From Thermoplasmata archaeon (GTDB lineage: Archaea; Thermoplasmatota; Thermoplasmata; Thermoplasmatales; Thermoplasmataceae), in contig JAJZWN010000060.1 in the NCBI GenBank assembly GCA_021846695.1, positions 1 to 7,669 of the forward strand: 7,669 bases of DNA, given 5' to 3'. The notes beneath the pieces are model-generated. The model did not search any database and was not told the DNA's origin. It was given only the letters and a program-made list of their open reading frames with translations. A program made the position numbers and the translations under genes. Within the stretch, counting starts at the first letter, position 1. Each line of letters begins with the position of its first letter. Below are positions 1 through 6,261 of this stretch, one piece after another.

Positions 1-1231
1 TCCCATTATAAATAGATAAATTATATTCACCAGGAGCAAGAGTCAGGTTAACTTCGTGTTTTACGAAACTATATTCCGTTCCGTTTACACTTATACTCCC
101 GCTTGAAAATGGTGTTGAGATATTCAATAATGATATATCTGCTGAACTGTATACCTGTGATAAGGAACCGTCTCCTGCAGTCACATTTTCGAAAATAGTT
201 CCGTTTGACGTGTAATATTCTGCTGTGGATGTAACGTTGCTTATGGTTTCTGCAGTATCACTGCCATAATTAAAGGCATTTGTTATTTCCTGGTAATTAT
301 GCCCATTCCAGTATTCTATCCCTAGTTGAATGTTTGAAGACATATCTACGGTTGAAGAACCATCCCCGGGTCCTCCAAGAATGAGTTCTGCATCATAGAA
401 AGAATAACCGTCCGGTTCATAATTATAGCCATCAACAACAAAACTCTGATCTGAAGTTACATTTGTTGCAAAGATAAAAACCGGGCTGTCATAGGTCACC
501 CATCCGTATCCATCATTATACATAAGCTCTACTTCAGGACTTCCGTTTTTCATGGTGCTATTCACCATAAAATTTATGGTTGCCAGATTTGGTAATTTAA
601 TATCATTGCCCGGTAAAGTACAGGATGCAATTGAATAATAATAACCGGAATCTGAATAATTGCTAACTGTTCCGGTCCCATTAACAGTAGAATTGTACAT
701 GCTTGCACCACTGGATGTCATATTCCAGATATTGTCAATAAAAGTGATAGCCCTGGAGGATGTGTTAATGAAGGCAACGTCCTGGACCCAGTATACATAT
801 TTATTATTACTGTTATTAAAAACAAGATTTACATTGAATTGAACGGACATGCATTTATTTCCTGTTGAATTATCTACTACGGACAGATTATAGATTTTAG
901 CTGAACCTAAGAATGATGTTGTATTATATTCATATGGGGTATATCCGCCAAATAAGGTCCCGGTACCAAGTCCGTAATCAGCCATGCCAACAGGGGCAGG
1001 CTCATTCCTGTATAAATTCTCCGGGTTTACAGAGGAATAATTACTTTCATTTGAGGGCAATACTGATGAACTGTTTGTCACCCCAGGGCCCTTAGAGGCA
1101 TGTGAATTAACAGATGATGAAAGCATACCAGTACTATGAGTGGTTATAGAAGAGACGGCCATTAAAACAAATAACAGTGCAATTGCTATGGGAAGTATTT
1201 TCTTCCACTTTGATTTTTTTCCGTGCACCAT
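1..1231 (-). CDS. thermopsin-like secreted acid protease (peptidase family A5), 3' end outside window
   Basis: I read 410 codons open from ATG 1231 to the window edge, so the C-terminal part is missing. The N-terminus has a basic stretch (residues 3-11) and a hydrophobic segment (about 12-29), a signal peptide or membrane anchor. A Ser/Asn-rich pro-like stretch follows. Thermopsin-family landmarks are EPAPVGMADYG (77-87), YWVQDVAF (147-154), FIDNIWN (164-170), DGYNYEPDG (267-275) and FYDAELILGGPG (278-289). Thermopsins are pepsin-like proteases that work outside the cell in hot acid. There are more than ten N-x-S/T sequons, as expected for a glycosylated surface protein, and only two Cys (127, 204). 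I cannot assign the catalytic residues. ATG 1231 is preferred because it lies about 18 bases from a TATA box and begins the signal peptide; two nearby ATGs at 1238 and 1235 are in another frame. The family call is firm; the substrate is unknown. Confidence 0.88.
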   Translation of the reverse strand, partial: MVHGKKSKWKKILPIAIALLFVLMAVSSITTHSTGMLSSSVNSHASKGPGVTNSSSVLPSNESNYSSVNPENLYRNEPAPVGMADYGLGTGTLFGGYTPYEYNTTSFLGSAKIYNLSVVDNSTGNKCMSVQFNVNLVFNNSNNKYVYWVQDVAFINTSSRAITFIDNIWNMTSSGASMYNSTVNGTGTVSNYSDSGYYYSIASCTLPGNDIKLPNLATINFMVNSTMKNGSPEVELMYNDGYGWVTYDSPVFIFATNVTSDQSFVVDGYNYEPDGYSFYDAELILGGPGDGSSTVDMSSNIQLGIEYWNGHNYQEITNAFNYGSDTAETISNVTSTAEYYTSNGTIFENVTAGDGSLSQVYSSADISLLNISTPFSSGSISVNGTEYSFVKHEVNLTLAPGEYNLSIYNG

Positions 1232-1378
1232 TCATCATTAAATAAATGTATATATATTTCATTCTTCGAATATTTTCTATCGCATATATTATCCATTGCA
1301 AATGTTAGTTAATAACTATGATGCACAAAAATGACCAATAAAATTTACCATTACTTATTGTTTTCAATTAAAATAAAT
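1232..1378. other. intergenic region between the thermopsin-like gene and the small HicB-like gene
   Basis: This very AT-rich stretch of about 150 bases holds the thermopsin promoter near its left end. I find no credible ORF and no RNA gene in it. Past the stop codon of the small gene (minus strand) there are short T-rich tracts around 1363-1378 that could help end transcription in an archaeon, but no strong poly-T run or hairpin. Confidence 0.5.
1249..1259 (-). promoter_or_regulatory. TATA box of the thermopsin-like gene
   Basis: On the minus strand the sequence AAATATATATA ends 18 bases before the A of ATG 1231. This is the spacing expected if transcription starts at or within a few bases of the start codon. 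No Shine-Dalgarno-like sequence stands between the box and the ATG, so the mRNA is probably leaderless. No start site has been mapped; this is inference from position and from the same layout at the other first genes of this window. Confidence 0.6.
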
Positions 1379-1540
1379 TTAAGGTGAGAATTCCTCCTGA
1401 AGCTCAAGTATTACCTCATTCAATACTTCTTCTAATGTCATACCGTTGTATTCACGCAAGCCACCCATGTCGGTTCGCAACCTGGCGCTAAATCCCTTTT
1501 CATCTTTCTCAAATTCAATATTGCAAAGTAGCTCTTCCAT
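1379..1540 (-). CDS. small acidic protein with a HicB-like pattern (53 aa)
   Basis: This short gene runs from ATG 1540 to TAA 1379-1381. The product begins MEELLCNIEFEKDEKGFSA and ends in ELQEEFSP. It is acidic and has a beta-beta-alpha look: strands at about 4-12 and 16-23, a D-x-GG turn (24-27), then an amphipathic helix from TLEEVLNEV to the end. The order D-E-x-G-aromatic-x-A, D-x-G-G, G-x-T-L-E-E is that of the HicB/UPF0150 fold, which occurs in antitoxins and also alone. No HicA-like RNase partner is visible beside it and no DNA-binding domain is attached. It lies 29 bases behind glycerate kinase on the same strand and has a Shine-Dalgarno site, so it is probably the second gene of that operon. 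An in-frame GTG at 1549 could add three residues, but the site spacing favours ATG 1540. I am fairly sure it is a gene; the fold is an inference and the function unknown. Confidence 0.72.
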   Translation of the reverse strand: MEELLCNIEFEKDEKGFSARLRTDMGGLREYNGMTLEEVLNEVILELQEEFSP

Positions 1541-1544
1541 GCCA

Positions 1545-1552
1545 ATCACTCC
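1545..1552 (-). promoter_or_regulatory. Shine-Dalgarno site of the small HicB-like gene
   Basis: The minus strand reads GGAGTGAT-TGGC-ATG. It matches the archaeal AGGAGGTGATC consensus with one G missing, and GGAG sits 8 bases before ATG 1540. It sets this start over the ATG at 1554, whose frame stops after two codons (ATG GAG TGA). Its presence fits translation from within a longer transcript that begins at glycerate kinase. Confidence 0.65.
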
Positions 1553-1569
1553 ATAATTACCTGTAGTAT

Positions 1570-2826
1570 TTAAAAATTGTTATTTGTACGCCCGTAGAAC
1601 CCGAGCATTATATCAGACACATTATTTCCGGTCCTGCCAGTTATGATAGCACCATGGGCTTTTGATAAAGCCGTATAAGTATCACTACTGGCAAGGTACT
1701 CTTCTAAATTTTCAATTCTTGTGGAATTGTCCACTATTCCCCCTGCAGCAATGCTCTTTCCATCTATGCCATCTGTGCCCATGGAAATAAAAAGAAAATC
1801 GTTATCACCCATATTTTCCATTACTCTTACCGCGAGTTCCTGGTTTCGACCCCCACTGCCGTTTCCTGTTACTGTTACGGTGGTCTCGCCGCCACAGACA
1901 AACCAGAAAGGTTCCCCCTTGATCTCCAGTATATTCCGTAAAATGTCAGTTAGATCCCTGGATACTACTTTCACATCTCCGTTAATATTGCTTCCAAGAT
2001 TTATCTTTTCACCTTCAAGTTCCGAATAAATATAATCCACAAAATCACGATTTTTTAAAACAATTGTGTTTTTCACATTAGTAAAATATTTACTGTCCAG
2101 TGTTTTGGAAATATCTACTTTTTCTATTATATCTCTCAATCTGGCATCTTTGATGTACTTCTTTGCCAGTTCCTTCAAATTCGCCGGTGCAGGGATATTT
2201 ACCAGAGGTCCGGAAGCAATTATATTCAGGTTATCGTAAACCACATCGGAAATAATATAGCCAGCCACAGATGCAGGATAAAGATATTTTGCCAGTTTTC
2301 CGTTTTTTACTGCAGATAACGATGACCTGAGACGGTTCAATACGTATATATCACCGTCATTTTCCATGATTTCTGCCGATATATCCTTGAGGTCATTGAC
2401 ATCTATTCCAGTTTCCAGTAGCTCGAATAGGGATGAACCTCCCCCTGAGATCAACACAATAACAAGGTCCTTCTCAGTTAATCCATCTAAATGTGAAAGC
2501 AATTTTTTTGAAGATTCTACAGATAAACTGCTAACGTAGGGATGAGTACCACGCAAAATCTCCAGTTCCTGATATGACTCGTTGTGTACTTCGTCATCAG
2601 GTATAATAATCCCAGCATAGGATAGTTTTTTGAGCACACGTTCACGTATTCCGGAGTACATGTTAAATGAAGCTTTGCCAAATCCAATTACATAGACACG
2701 GTCAAATTTTTCTGTGTCCACATTGAAATTCCTTGACATTGCAGCTGCTGGATTAAGATTATTAATAGCATTCTGAATTTTTTCCAGTGCATATACCCTT
2801 CTTGAATTTGTTCCAATATTATCCAT
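1570..2826 (-). CDS. glycerate 2-kinase (GCK/MOFRL family)
   Basis: It phosphorylates D-glycerate with ATP to 2-phosphoglycerate. In Thermoplasmatales this is the step that links the non-phosphorylative Entner-Doudoroff pathway to lower glycolysis; a Picrophilus enzyme of this family has that activity. Counting from ATG 2826 (418 aa): the N-terminal GCK domain has GKAS (50-53), ISGGGSSLFE (126-135), the R-x-x-x-S-x-x-K-x-G-K-L-A stretch (about 167-179) and SDV with a following ASGP (193-207). The C-terminal MOFRL domain has GGETTV (312-317), GGRNQEL (325-331), GTDGIDG with AAGGIVD (350-366) and TGRTGNNVSD (396-405). All the usual motifs are present and the length is normal. An in-frame ATG at 2841 would add MQILN, but it lies only 3 bases from the TATA box, so 2826 is preferred. 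The small gene at 1379-1540 follows on the same strand. A permease gene is divergent upstream. The role is firm; the start is a choice. Confidence 0.93.
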   Translation of the reverse strand: MDNIGTNSRRVYALEKIQNAINNLNPAAAMSRNFNVDTEKFDRVYVIGFGKASFNMYSGIRERVLKKLSYAGIIIPDDEVHNESYQELEILRGTHPYVSSLSVESSKKLLSHLDGLTEKDLVIVLISGGGSSLFELLETGIDVNDLKDISAEIMENDGDIYVLNRLRSSLSAVKNGKLAKYLYPASVAGYIISDVVYDNLNIIASGPLVNIPAPANLKELAKKYIKDARLRDIIEKVDISKTLDSKYFTNVKNTIVLKNRDFVDYIYSELEGEKINLGSNINGDVKVVSRDLTDILRNILEIKGEPFWFVCGGETTVTVTGNGSGGRNQELAVRVMENMGDNDFLFISMGTDGIDGKSIAAGGIVDNSTRIENLEEYLASSDTYTALSKAHGAIITGRTGNNVSDIMLGFYGRTNNNF

Positions 2827-2843
2827 GTTAAGAATCTGCATAG

Positions 2844-2855
2844 TAATATATATTA
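2844..2855 (-). promoter_or_regulatory. TATA box of glycerate kinase
   Basis: The self-complementary 12-mer TAATATATATTA (14 bases, GTAATATATATTAC, at 2843-2856) ends 18 bases before ATG 2826 but only 3 bases before ATG 2841. Archaeal transcription starts about 25 bases after the box centre, which falls at 2826. The same 12-mer stands 17 bases before the nicotinamidase start. No Shine-Dalgarno site is seen, so a leaderless mRNA is likely. Confidence 0.65.
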
Positions 2856-2993
2856 CCGGTGGTTTTAACTTTTTTCAATAGGGAAATAGACCTGAATTCC
2901 AGCCACCGTAACTTGAAACATGCCTGGCTCCCTATATATTATACATATATTGCGAAATCCGTAATCAATTAAAATCCGGATTCATAACAAAAA
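2856..2993. other. divergent upstream region of glycerate kinase and the permease
   Basis: This stretch lies between two head-to-head genes and holds no ORF worth calling. It contains a perfect 10-base palindrome AATCCGGATT (2973-2982) just upstream of the permease TATA box. AAATCCG is repeated at 2955-2961 and 2972-2978. The heptamer ATAGGGA (2878-2884) has its inverted copy TCCCTAT at 2929-2935. There is also an AT-rich TATA-like patch at 2933-2950. Any of these could bind a regulator, but each is short enough to arise by chance in AT-rich DNA. Confidence 0.4.
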
Positions 2994-3006
2994 TTAAAAT
3001 ATAATT
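2994..3006 (+). promoter_or_regulatory. TATA box of the permease gene
   Basis: The sequence TTAAAATATAATT ends 17 bases before the GTG at 3024. No ATG and no Shine-Dalgarno-like site lies between them. This spacing supports GTG 3024 as the start of a leaderless mRNA. Confidence 0.58.
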
Positions 3007-3023
3007 CAGTTATTAACTGTTAC

Positions 3024-4535
3024 GTGATAAAGGAAGAAGTTTTTCGTCCCAAAAAGGAATATAAACATCTTGGATATAATCAGCTATCACTGAGGCATGC
3101 TGTGTCTCAGGCTGTCGGGCTTAATGCGCCTGGAGGGACGATTGTCCTTTACGTGGCCGGAACGGCAGCATTGTTGACATTTACATTTTCTAAATATCCT
3201 GATGGTGCTTTTTCAATTCCTTTAATATTGTTGCTTGCCCTTATTGTTTATTCAATGATGAGTTATTCATCCTTTGAATTTTCAAAATACCTTTCCAGTT
3301 CTGGCGGATATTATACATTTGTGGCAAATGGTCTTGGAAAAGGTTTCGGCCTTACCACTGCATTATCGTATATAAGTTACCAGATTTTGAGTTTTACAGG
3401 CTTTGGAATACTTGGTTTTATTGGATTTGCCTACGCAATTCTTCCCAGCCTCGGCATTACAGTTCCCTATGTTAACATACTATGGATCCCTGTTACCATT
3501 GTTTTTATTTTATTTGTGAGCTTTCTTATTTATAAAGGAATCAAACCCTCTCTGAAATACGTCTCATATGCCATTCTCATTGAGGTAATATTCTTCATTG
3601 CCAGTTCAGTCTATCTCATAGGCGTTAACCATACTTCAATCAGCATCAAACCGTTTACAGCTATTCCGGTTGGTGGTAATTTTATAGTTCTGGCGGCGAT
3701 GATGGTTTACGCAATTGGTTCATTTGTTGGTGTCGGAGGTTCAATACCCATAGCAGAGGAAACTAAAAACCCTAAAAAAACAGTTCCCCGGTCTATTATA
3801 GCAAGCATAGCAATTCTGGGTGTTACCATTATTATTGCGGCATATGCTGAAGTCATTTCATGGGGATATGGAAATATGGTATCATTCGGGACAGGCACTG
3901 GCATAGGAGCATATCCGGTACTTTCCATATACAAAGATGGATTCTCAGGCATGGGGCTTATTCCATTTGCTGTACTGCTTATAATTGTAATAAATTCCTT
4001 TTTCACGGCTACAGTATCACTGGGTACAAACGCATCCAGGGTAATATTTTCATTATCAAGGGAAGGTGTAATTCCAGAAAAGCTATCAAGGACTAACACA
4101 AAGGGCGTTCCAGTATATGCCATTTTATTTATTACAATAGTATCACTGGCTATCGTCCTGGCTACCGGAATATCCTTTGAATTGCTATATCCAGGAAAAA
4201 TAATAGATGCTTTGCTTTATTCATCTGTCTTTTTGCTGGTGCTTGAATCCCCGATTTCATACATAGTACACATTCTTACAAACACATCGCTGCATATGTA
4301 CCTGAAGAAAAGAAAAATGAAAACACACATATTCAGGCACATTATTATACCCGGAATTTCCAGCATAACACTTGTAGGGGCAATAATTGCTGCAGTATAT
4401 TTTGATCTTAGCGCGCCATACATATACGGTGTTTACGGTGCGCTTGTATGGGTAATTGTAATAGCAATTGTAGTTGTAATAATGTATACAAAATATAACA
4501 AAAATCTTGATGATATAGGGAATTTTTCCCTATAA
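3024..4535 (+). CDS. APC-superfamily amino acid permease
   Basis: This 503-residue membrane protein has about 12 hydrophobic segments, roughly at 37-55, 62-80, 110-138, 150-170, 178-200, 217-240, 256-278, 310-333, 362-380, 395-416, 438-460 and 466-488. APC landmarks are the N-terminal LSLRHAVSQAVGLNAPGG region (21-38) with its unwound first helix, SSSGGYYTFVANGLG (91-105), PIAEETKNPKKTVPRSI (242-258) and the SREGVIPEKLS...KGVPVYA loop (345-366). Such proteins import amino acids or related amines in symport with protons or sodium; the substrate cannot be read from the sequence. The start is GTG 3024, fitted by the TATA box spacing. The gene stands alone on the plus strand, divergent from glycerate kinase. 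Its last codons overlap the end of the nicotinate phosphoribosyltransferase gene by 6 bases. Family firm, substrate open. Confidence 0.93.
   Translation: MIKEEVFRPKKEYKHLGYNQLSLRHAVSQAVGLNAPGGTIVLYVAGTAALLTFTFSKYPDGAFSIPLILLLALIVYSMMSYSSFEFSKYLSSSGGYYTFVANGLGKGFGLTTALSYISYQILSFTGFGILGFIGFAYAILPSLGITVPYVNILWIPVTIVFILFVSFLIYKGIKPSLKYVSYAILIEVIFFIASSVYLIGVNHTSISIKPFTAIPVGGNFIVLAAMMVYAIGSFVGVGGSIPIAEETKNPKKTVPRSIIASIAILGVTIIIAAYAEVISWGYGNMVSFGTGTGIGAYPVLSIYKDGFSGMGLIPFAVLLIIVINSFFTATVSLGTNASRVIFSLSREGVIPEKLSRTNTKGVPVYAILFITIVSLAIVLATGISFELLYPGKIIDALLYSSVFLLVLESPISYIVHILTNTSLHMYLKKRKMKTHIFRHIIIPGISSITLVGAIIAAVYFDLSAPYIYGVYGALVWVIVIAIVVVIMYTKYNKNLDDIGNFSL
4514..4534. terminator. perfect hairpin palindrome over two convergent stop codons
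   Basis: Arms TATAGGGAA (4514-4522) and TTCCCTATA (4526-4534) pair perfectly as 9 base pairs around a TTT loop. The structure contains the last codons of both convergent genes and most of both stop codons: TAA of the permease at 4533-4535, and TAG of nicotinate phosphoribosyltransferase at 4532-4530. A T5 run lies inside it on the plus strand (4523-4527). On the minus strand a T5 run follows about 22-27 bases after the stop. It could act as a two-way terminator or 3'-end stabiliser. The repeat is seen directly; the role is inference. Confidence 0.45.
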
Positions 4536-5690
4536 ATTCATAACATTTTCTATCTGTGCCAGAGATCTTTGCCTGACTGTTTCTATATCTTCATTTTTTA
4601 TAATTTTGCCATTTTCCATGTATGGTTGCAATATATTTTCCATTGTTCCACCACAATGGCAGGTGGGTTTAGTATCAGAATATCCAGCAATAACATCATT
4701 GCAAGTCTTGCAGCGGTAAACGTTTTTTATTCCTGAAAATTTTCCACGTTTTGTTATATCGGTGCCATCTATATTTACTATATCCATTCCAAAATCGACC
4801 GGTTTTGCGGATGATATGGATGTGCCTATTCCGAATGACTCGACGCCTGCCGATATGAGTTCAGGTATATCTTCAAGCTTTATTCCGCCTGATACCATAA
4901 TTTTAATATTTTTATGGCCGCGGATGTCTAGCTCCCACCGTATTTCCCTTATAAGGTTGGGGAAGTTCCCACGCCTGGATGATGGTGTGTCAAGCCTTAT
5001 AAAATCAATGTCTGGGAATTCCTCTGCTGCCTTTATTGCGGCAAATTTTTCATCCATGAATGTGTCTATAAGAAATACCCTGAAACTTGCATTGTCATGC
5101 TGTACTTTCCACGCATCATGGTCTCCAAGGATCAATGAGAGTGCGTGTGGCATTGTACCTGATGGTTTGATGCCCAGAAGTTTAGAGCTGAGTACTCCGG
5201 ATACGCCTGCAGCACCGGCAATATATGATGAACGGTCTATCATTGGTGATATAGCAGGATGCATTCTCCTTATGCCAAATGATATAAATGGTATATTGCC
5301 CAGTGATTTTTTAAGCAGTGACGAATAGGATGATATTCCCGATGCCTGGCAGAGGAATCCAAGCAGGGGTGTTTCAAGTTCAGCGAAATCTAAGTATTTC
5401 CCGGATATTCTTAAAAAGGGAACCGGAATTCCATTTATGTCCCTTGGCTTCAATACTGTACCCTCCGGAATTGCATATACATCCACATTATGGGATTCAA
5501 GCAATGGCAGTACGTCGTTAAGCCCTGTGAAATTTATATATTCATATGCTGATGACTGTGTTGTAACCTCCATTGTTACATAGGGATTTTTCTTAAGCAT
5601 GGTGAGATATTCCATAGTTTTTTCAAAATACACATCGGTGACCGATCCATTCATTATATCCGAGTCGTTTGCCATGGTGAACCTGTTCAT
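4530..5690 (-). CDS. pncB: nicotinate phosphoribosyltransferase with C-terminal four-Cys zinc-binding tail
   Basis: It makes nicotinate mononucleotide from nicotinate and PRPP, with ATP hydrolysis, in the Preiss-Handler route to NAD. The 386 residues are close in length to the Thermoplasma acidophilum enzyme of known structure. Landmarks are the N-terminal alpha/beta region with YFEKTMEYL (21-29), FGIRRMHP (138-145) on the active-site face, KPSGTMPHAL (175-184), RLDTPSSRRGNFP (232-244), IMVSGGI (264-270) with its phosphate-binding turn, and FGIGTSIS (286-293). At the end, Cys 327, 330, 344 and 346 form a zinc-knuckle-like module, as in the Thermoplasma enzyme. ATG 5690 directly abuts the nicotinamidase stop (TAAATG) and has GAGGT 7 bases upstream; ATG 5675 is a less likely alternative. 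It is evidently translated as the second gene of a pncA-pncB unit. The stop is TAG. The call is firm. Confidence 0.95.
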   Translation of the reverse strand: MNRFTMANDSDIMNGSVTDVYFEKTMEYLTMLKKNPYVTMEVTTQSSAYEYINFTGLNDVLPLLESHNVDVYAIPEGTVLKPRDINGIPVPFLRISGKYLDFAELETPLLGFLCQASGISSYSSLLKKSLGNIPFISFGIRRMHPAISPMIDRSSYIAGAAGVSGVLSSKLLGIKPSGTMPHALSLILGDHDAWKVQHDNASFRVFLIDTFMDEKFAAIKAAEEFPDIDFIRLDTPSSRRGNFPNLIREIRWELDIRGHKNIKIMVSGGIKLEDIPELISAGVESFGIGTSISSAKPVDFGMDIVNIDGTDITKRGKFSGIKNVYRCKTCNDVIAGYSDTKPTCHCGGTMENILQPYMENGKIIKNEDIETVRQRSLAQIENVMNL

Positions 5691-6233
5691 TTATATAACC
5701 TCTTTTAATAGTTCCTCTGAATTTATATGTGTATATCCATAATTTATTTTAATGTTGGTTAAGGCGGAAATCTGGTGTGAGTTATCAATGCAAGCGCAGA
5801 GGTCAGAGATAACTTTCACATTATAATAACGGTAAAATGCAGCTGCACATGTGTGCTCAACGCATATATCTGTGCTTATTCCGAAAATGTAAATATTGGC
5901 TATGCCTGATGCACGGAGGAGAGAATCGAGATCAGTATCGAAAAAAGCATCGTAATGGCGCTTCTTTAGAATATAGTCAGGAAATGGCTTTAGCGCATCA
6001 ACTATTTCAGAGCCCCATGTTCCATCTATGGCATGTTCCCCCCATACTTTAAATTCCGGGTCATTCTTTATGTGAGAATCCTTTGCGAATATTATGGGAA
6101 TATTGCCCTTTAGCTGTTTTAATGCTATTTCTGCAAGTTTTACACTCTCAACTGCATTACTGTTTCCAAACTTCCCTGTAACAAAATCATTGATCATGTC
6201 CACAACAAGAACACAACTTTTAGTTTTATCCAT
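5691..6233 (-). CDS. pncA: nicotinamidase (isochorismatase-fold amidohydrolase)
   Basis: It hydrolyses nicotinamide to nicotinate and ammonia, giving the substrate for the next gene. The 180-residue cysteine hydrolase has the family triad: Asp 12 in VVDMINDF, Lys 91 in LKKRHYDAFF (Lys 90 is the neighbour) and Cys 124 in STDICVEHT. Likely metal ligands are Asp 52 and His 54 (KDSH) and His 67 (WGEHAIDGTWG). The fold family also includes isochorismatases and other amidases. The full metal site and the tight linkage to pncB make nicotinamidase the best choice. The start ATG 6233 has a TATA box 17 bases upstream and no Shine-Dalgarno site. The gap to the cysS stop is only 25 bases, so read-through from cysS is also possible. 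Confidence 0.93.
   Translation of the reverse strand: MDKTKSCVLVVDMINDFVTGKFGNSNAVESVKLAEIALKQLKGNIPIIFAKDSHIKNDPEFKVWGEHAIDGTWGSEIVDALKPFPDYILKKRHYDAFFDTDLDSLLRASGIANIYIFGISTDICVEHTCAAAFYRYYNVKVISDLCACIDNSHQISALTNIKINYGYTHINSEELLKEVI
5698..5703 (-). promoter_or_regulatory. Shine-Dalgarno site of pncB inside the pncA coding end
   Basis: AGAGGT on the minus strand lies 7 bases before ATG 5690, within the Lys-Glu-Val codons that end nicotinamidase. It supports that start and translation as the second gene of one mRNA, in contrast to the first gene pncA, which has no such site. Confidence 0.65.
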
Positions 6234-6249
6234 TATTTACTGTTATAGG

Positions 6250-6261
6250 TAATATATATTA
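6250..6261 (-). promoter_or_regulatory. TATA box of pncA overlapping the cysS stop codon
   Basis: TAATATATATTA, the same palindromic 12-mer as at glycerate kinase, ends 17 bases before ATG 6233. Its first three bases are the TAA stop of cysS (6261-6259). With no Shine-Dalgarno site before ATG 6233, this points to a separate leaderless pncA-pncB transcript that starts immediately behind cysS. Confidence 0.6.

Noticed and set aside
1379..1570. Toxin-antitoxin module at the small HicB-like gene
   Set aside because: No HicA-like or other toxin frame is found beside it on either strand; the neighbours are metabolic and secreted-protease genes.
1721..2029. Open frame on the plus strand opposite glycerate kinase
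   Set aside because: It lies over the conserved MOFRL domain on the other strand and its product resembles no family I know; it is a frame shadow.
2878..2935. ATAGGGA heptamer family flanking the permease, including the 4514-4534 palindrome
   Set aside because: The same heptamer also occurs inside coding sequence (for example near 2425 and 5580), so a dedicated repeat element is not supported.
4762..5328. Long open frame on the plus strand opposite pncB
   Set aside because: It is antisense to a fully supported NAPRTase gene with intact motifs. Its translation is rich in Ser, Ile and Pro with no recognisable domain, and it has no promoter or Shine-Dalgarno site.
5691..6233. Isochorismatase or other amidase instead of nicotinamidase
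   Set aside because: The full metal site Asp-x-His plus His and the direct linkage to a NAPRTase gene favour nicotinamidase; no siderophore or phenazine genes are nearby.
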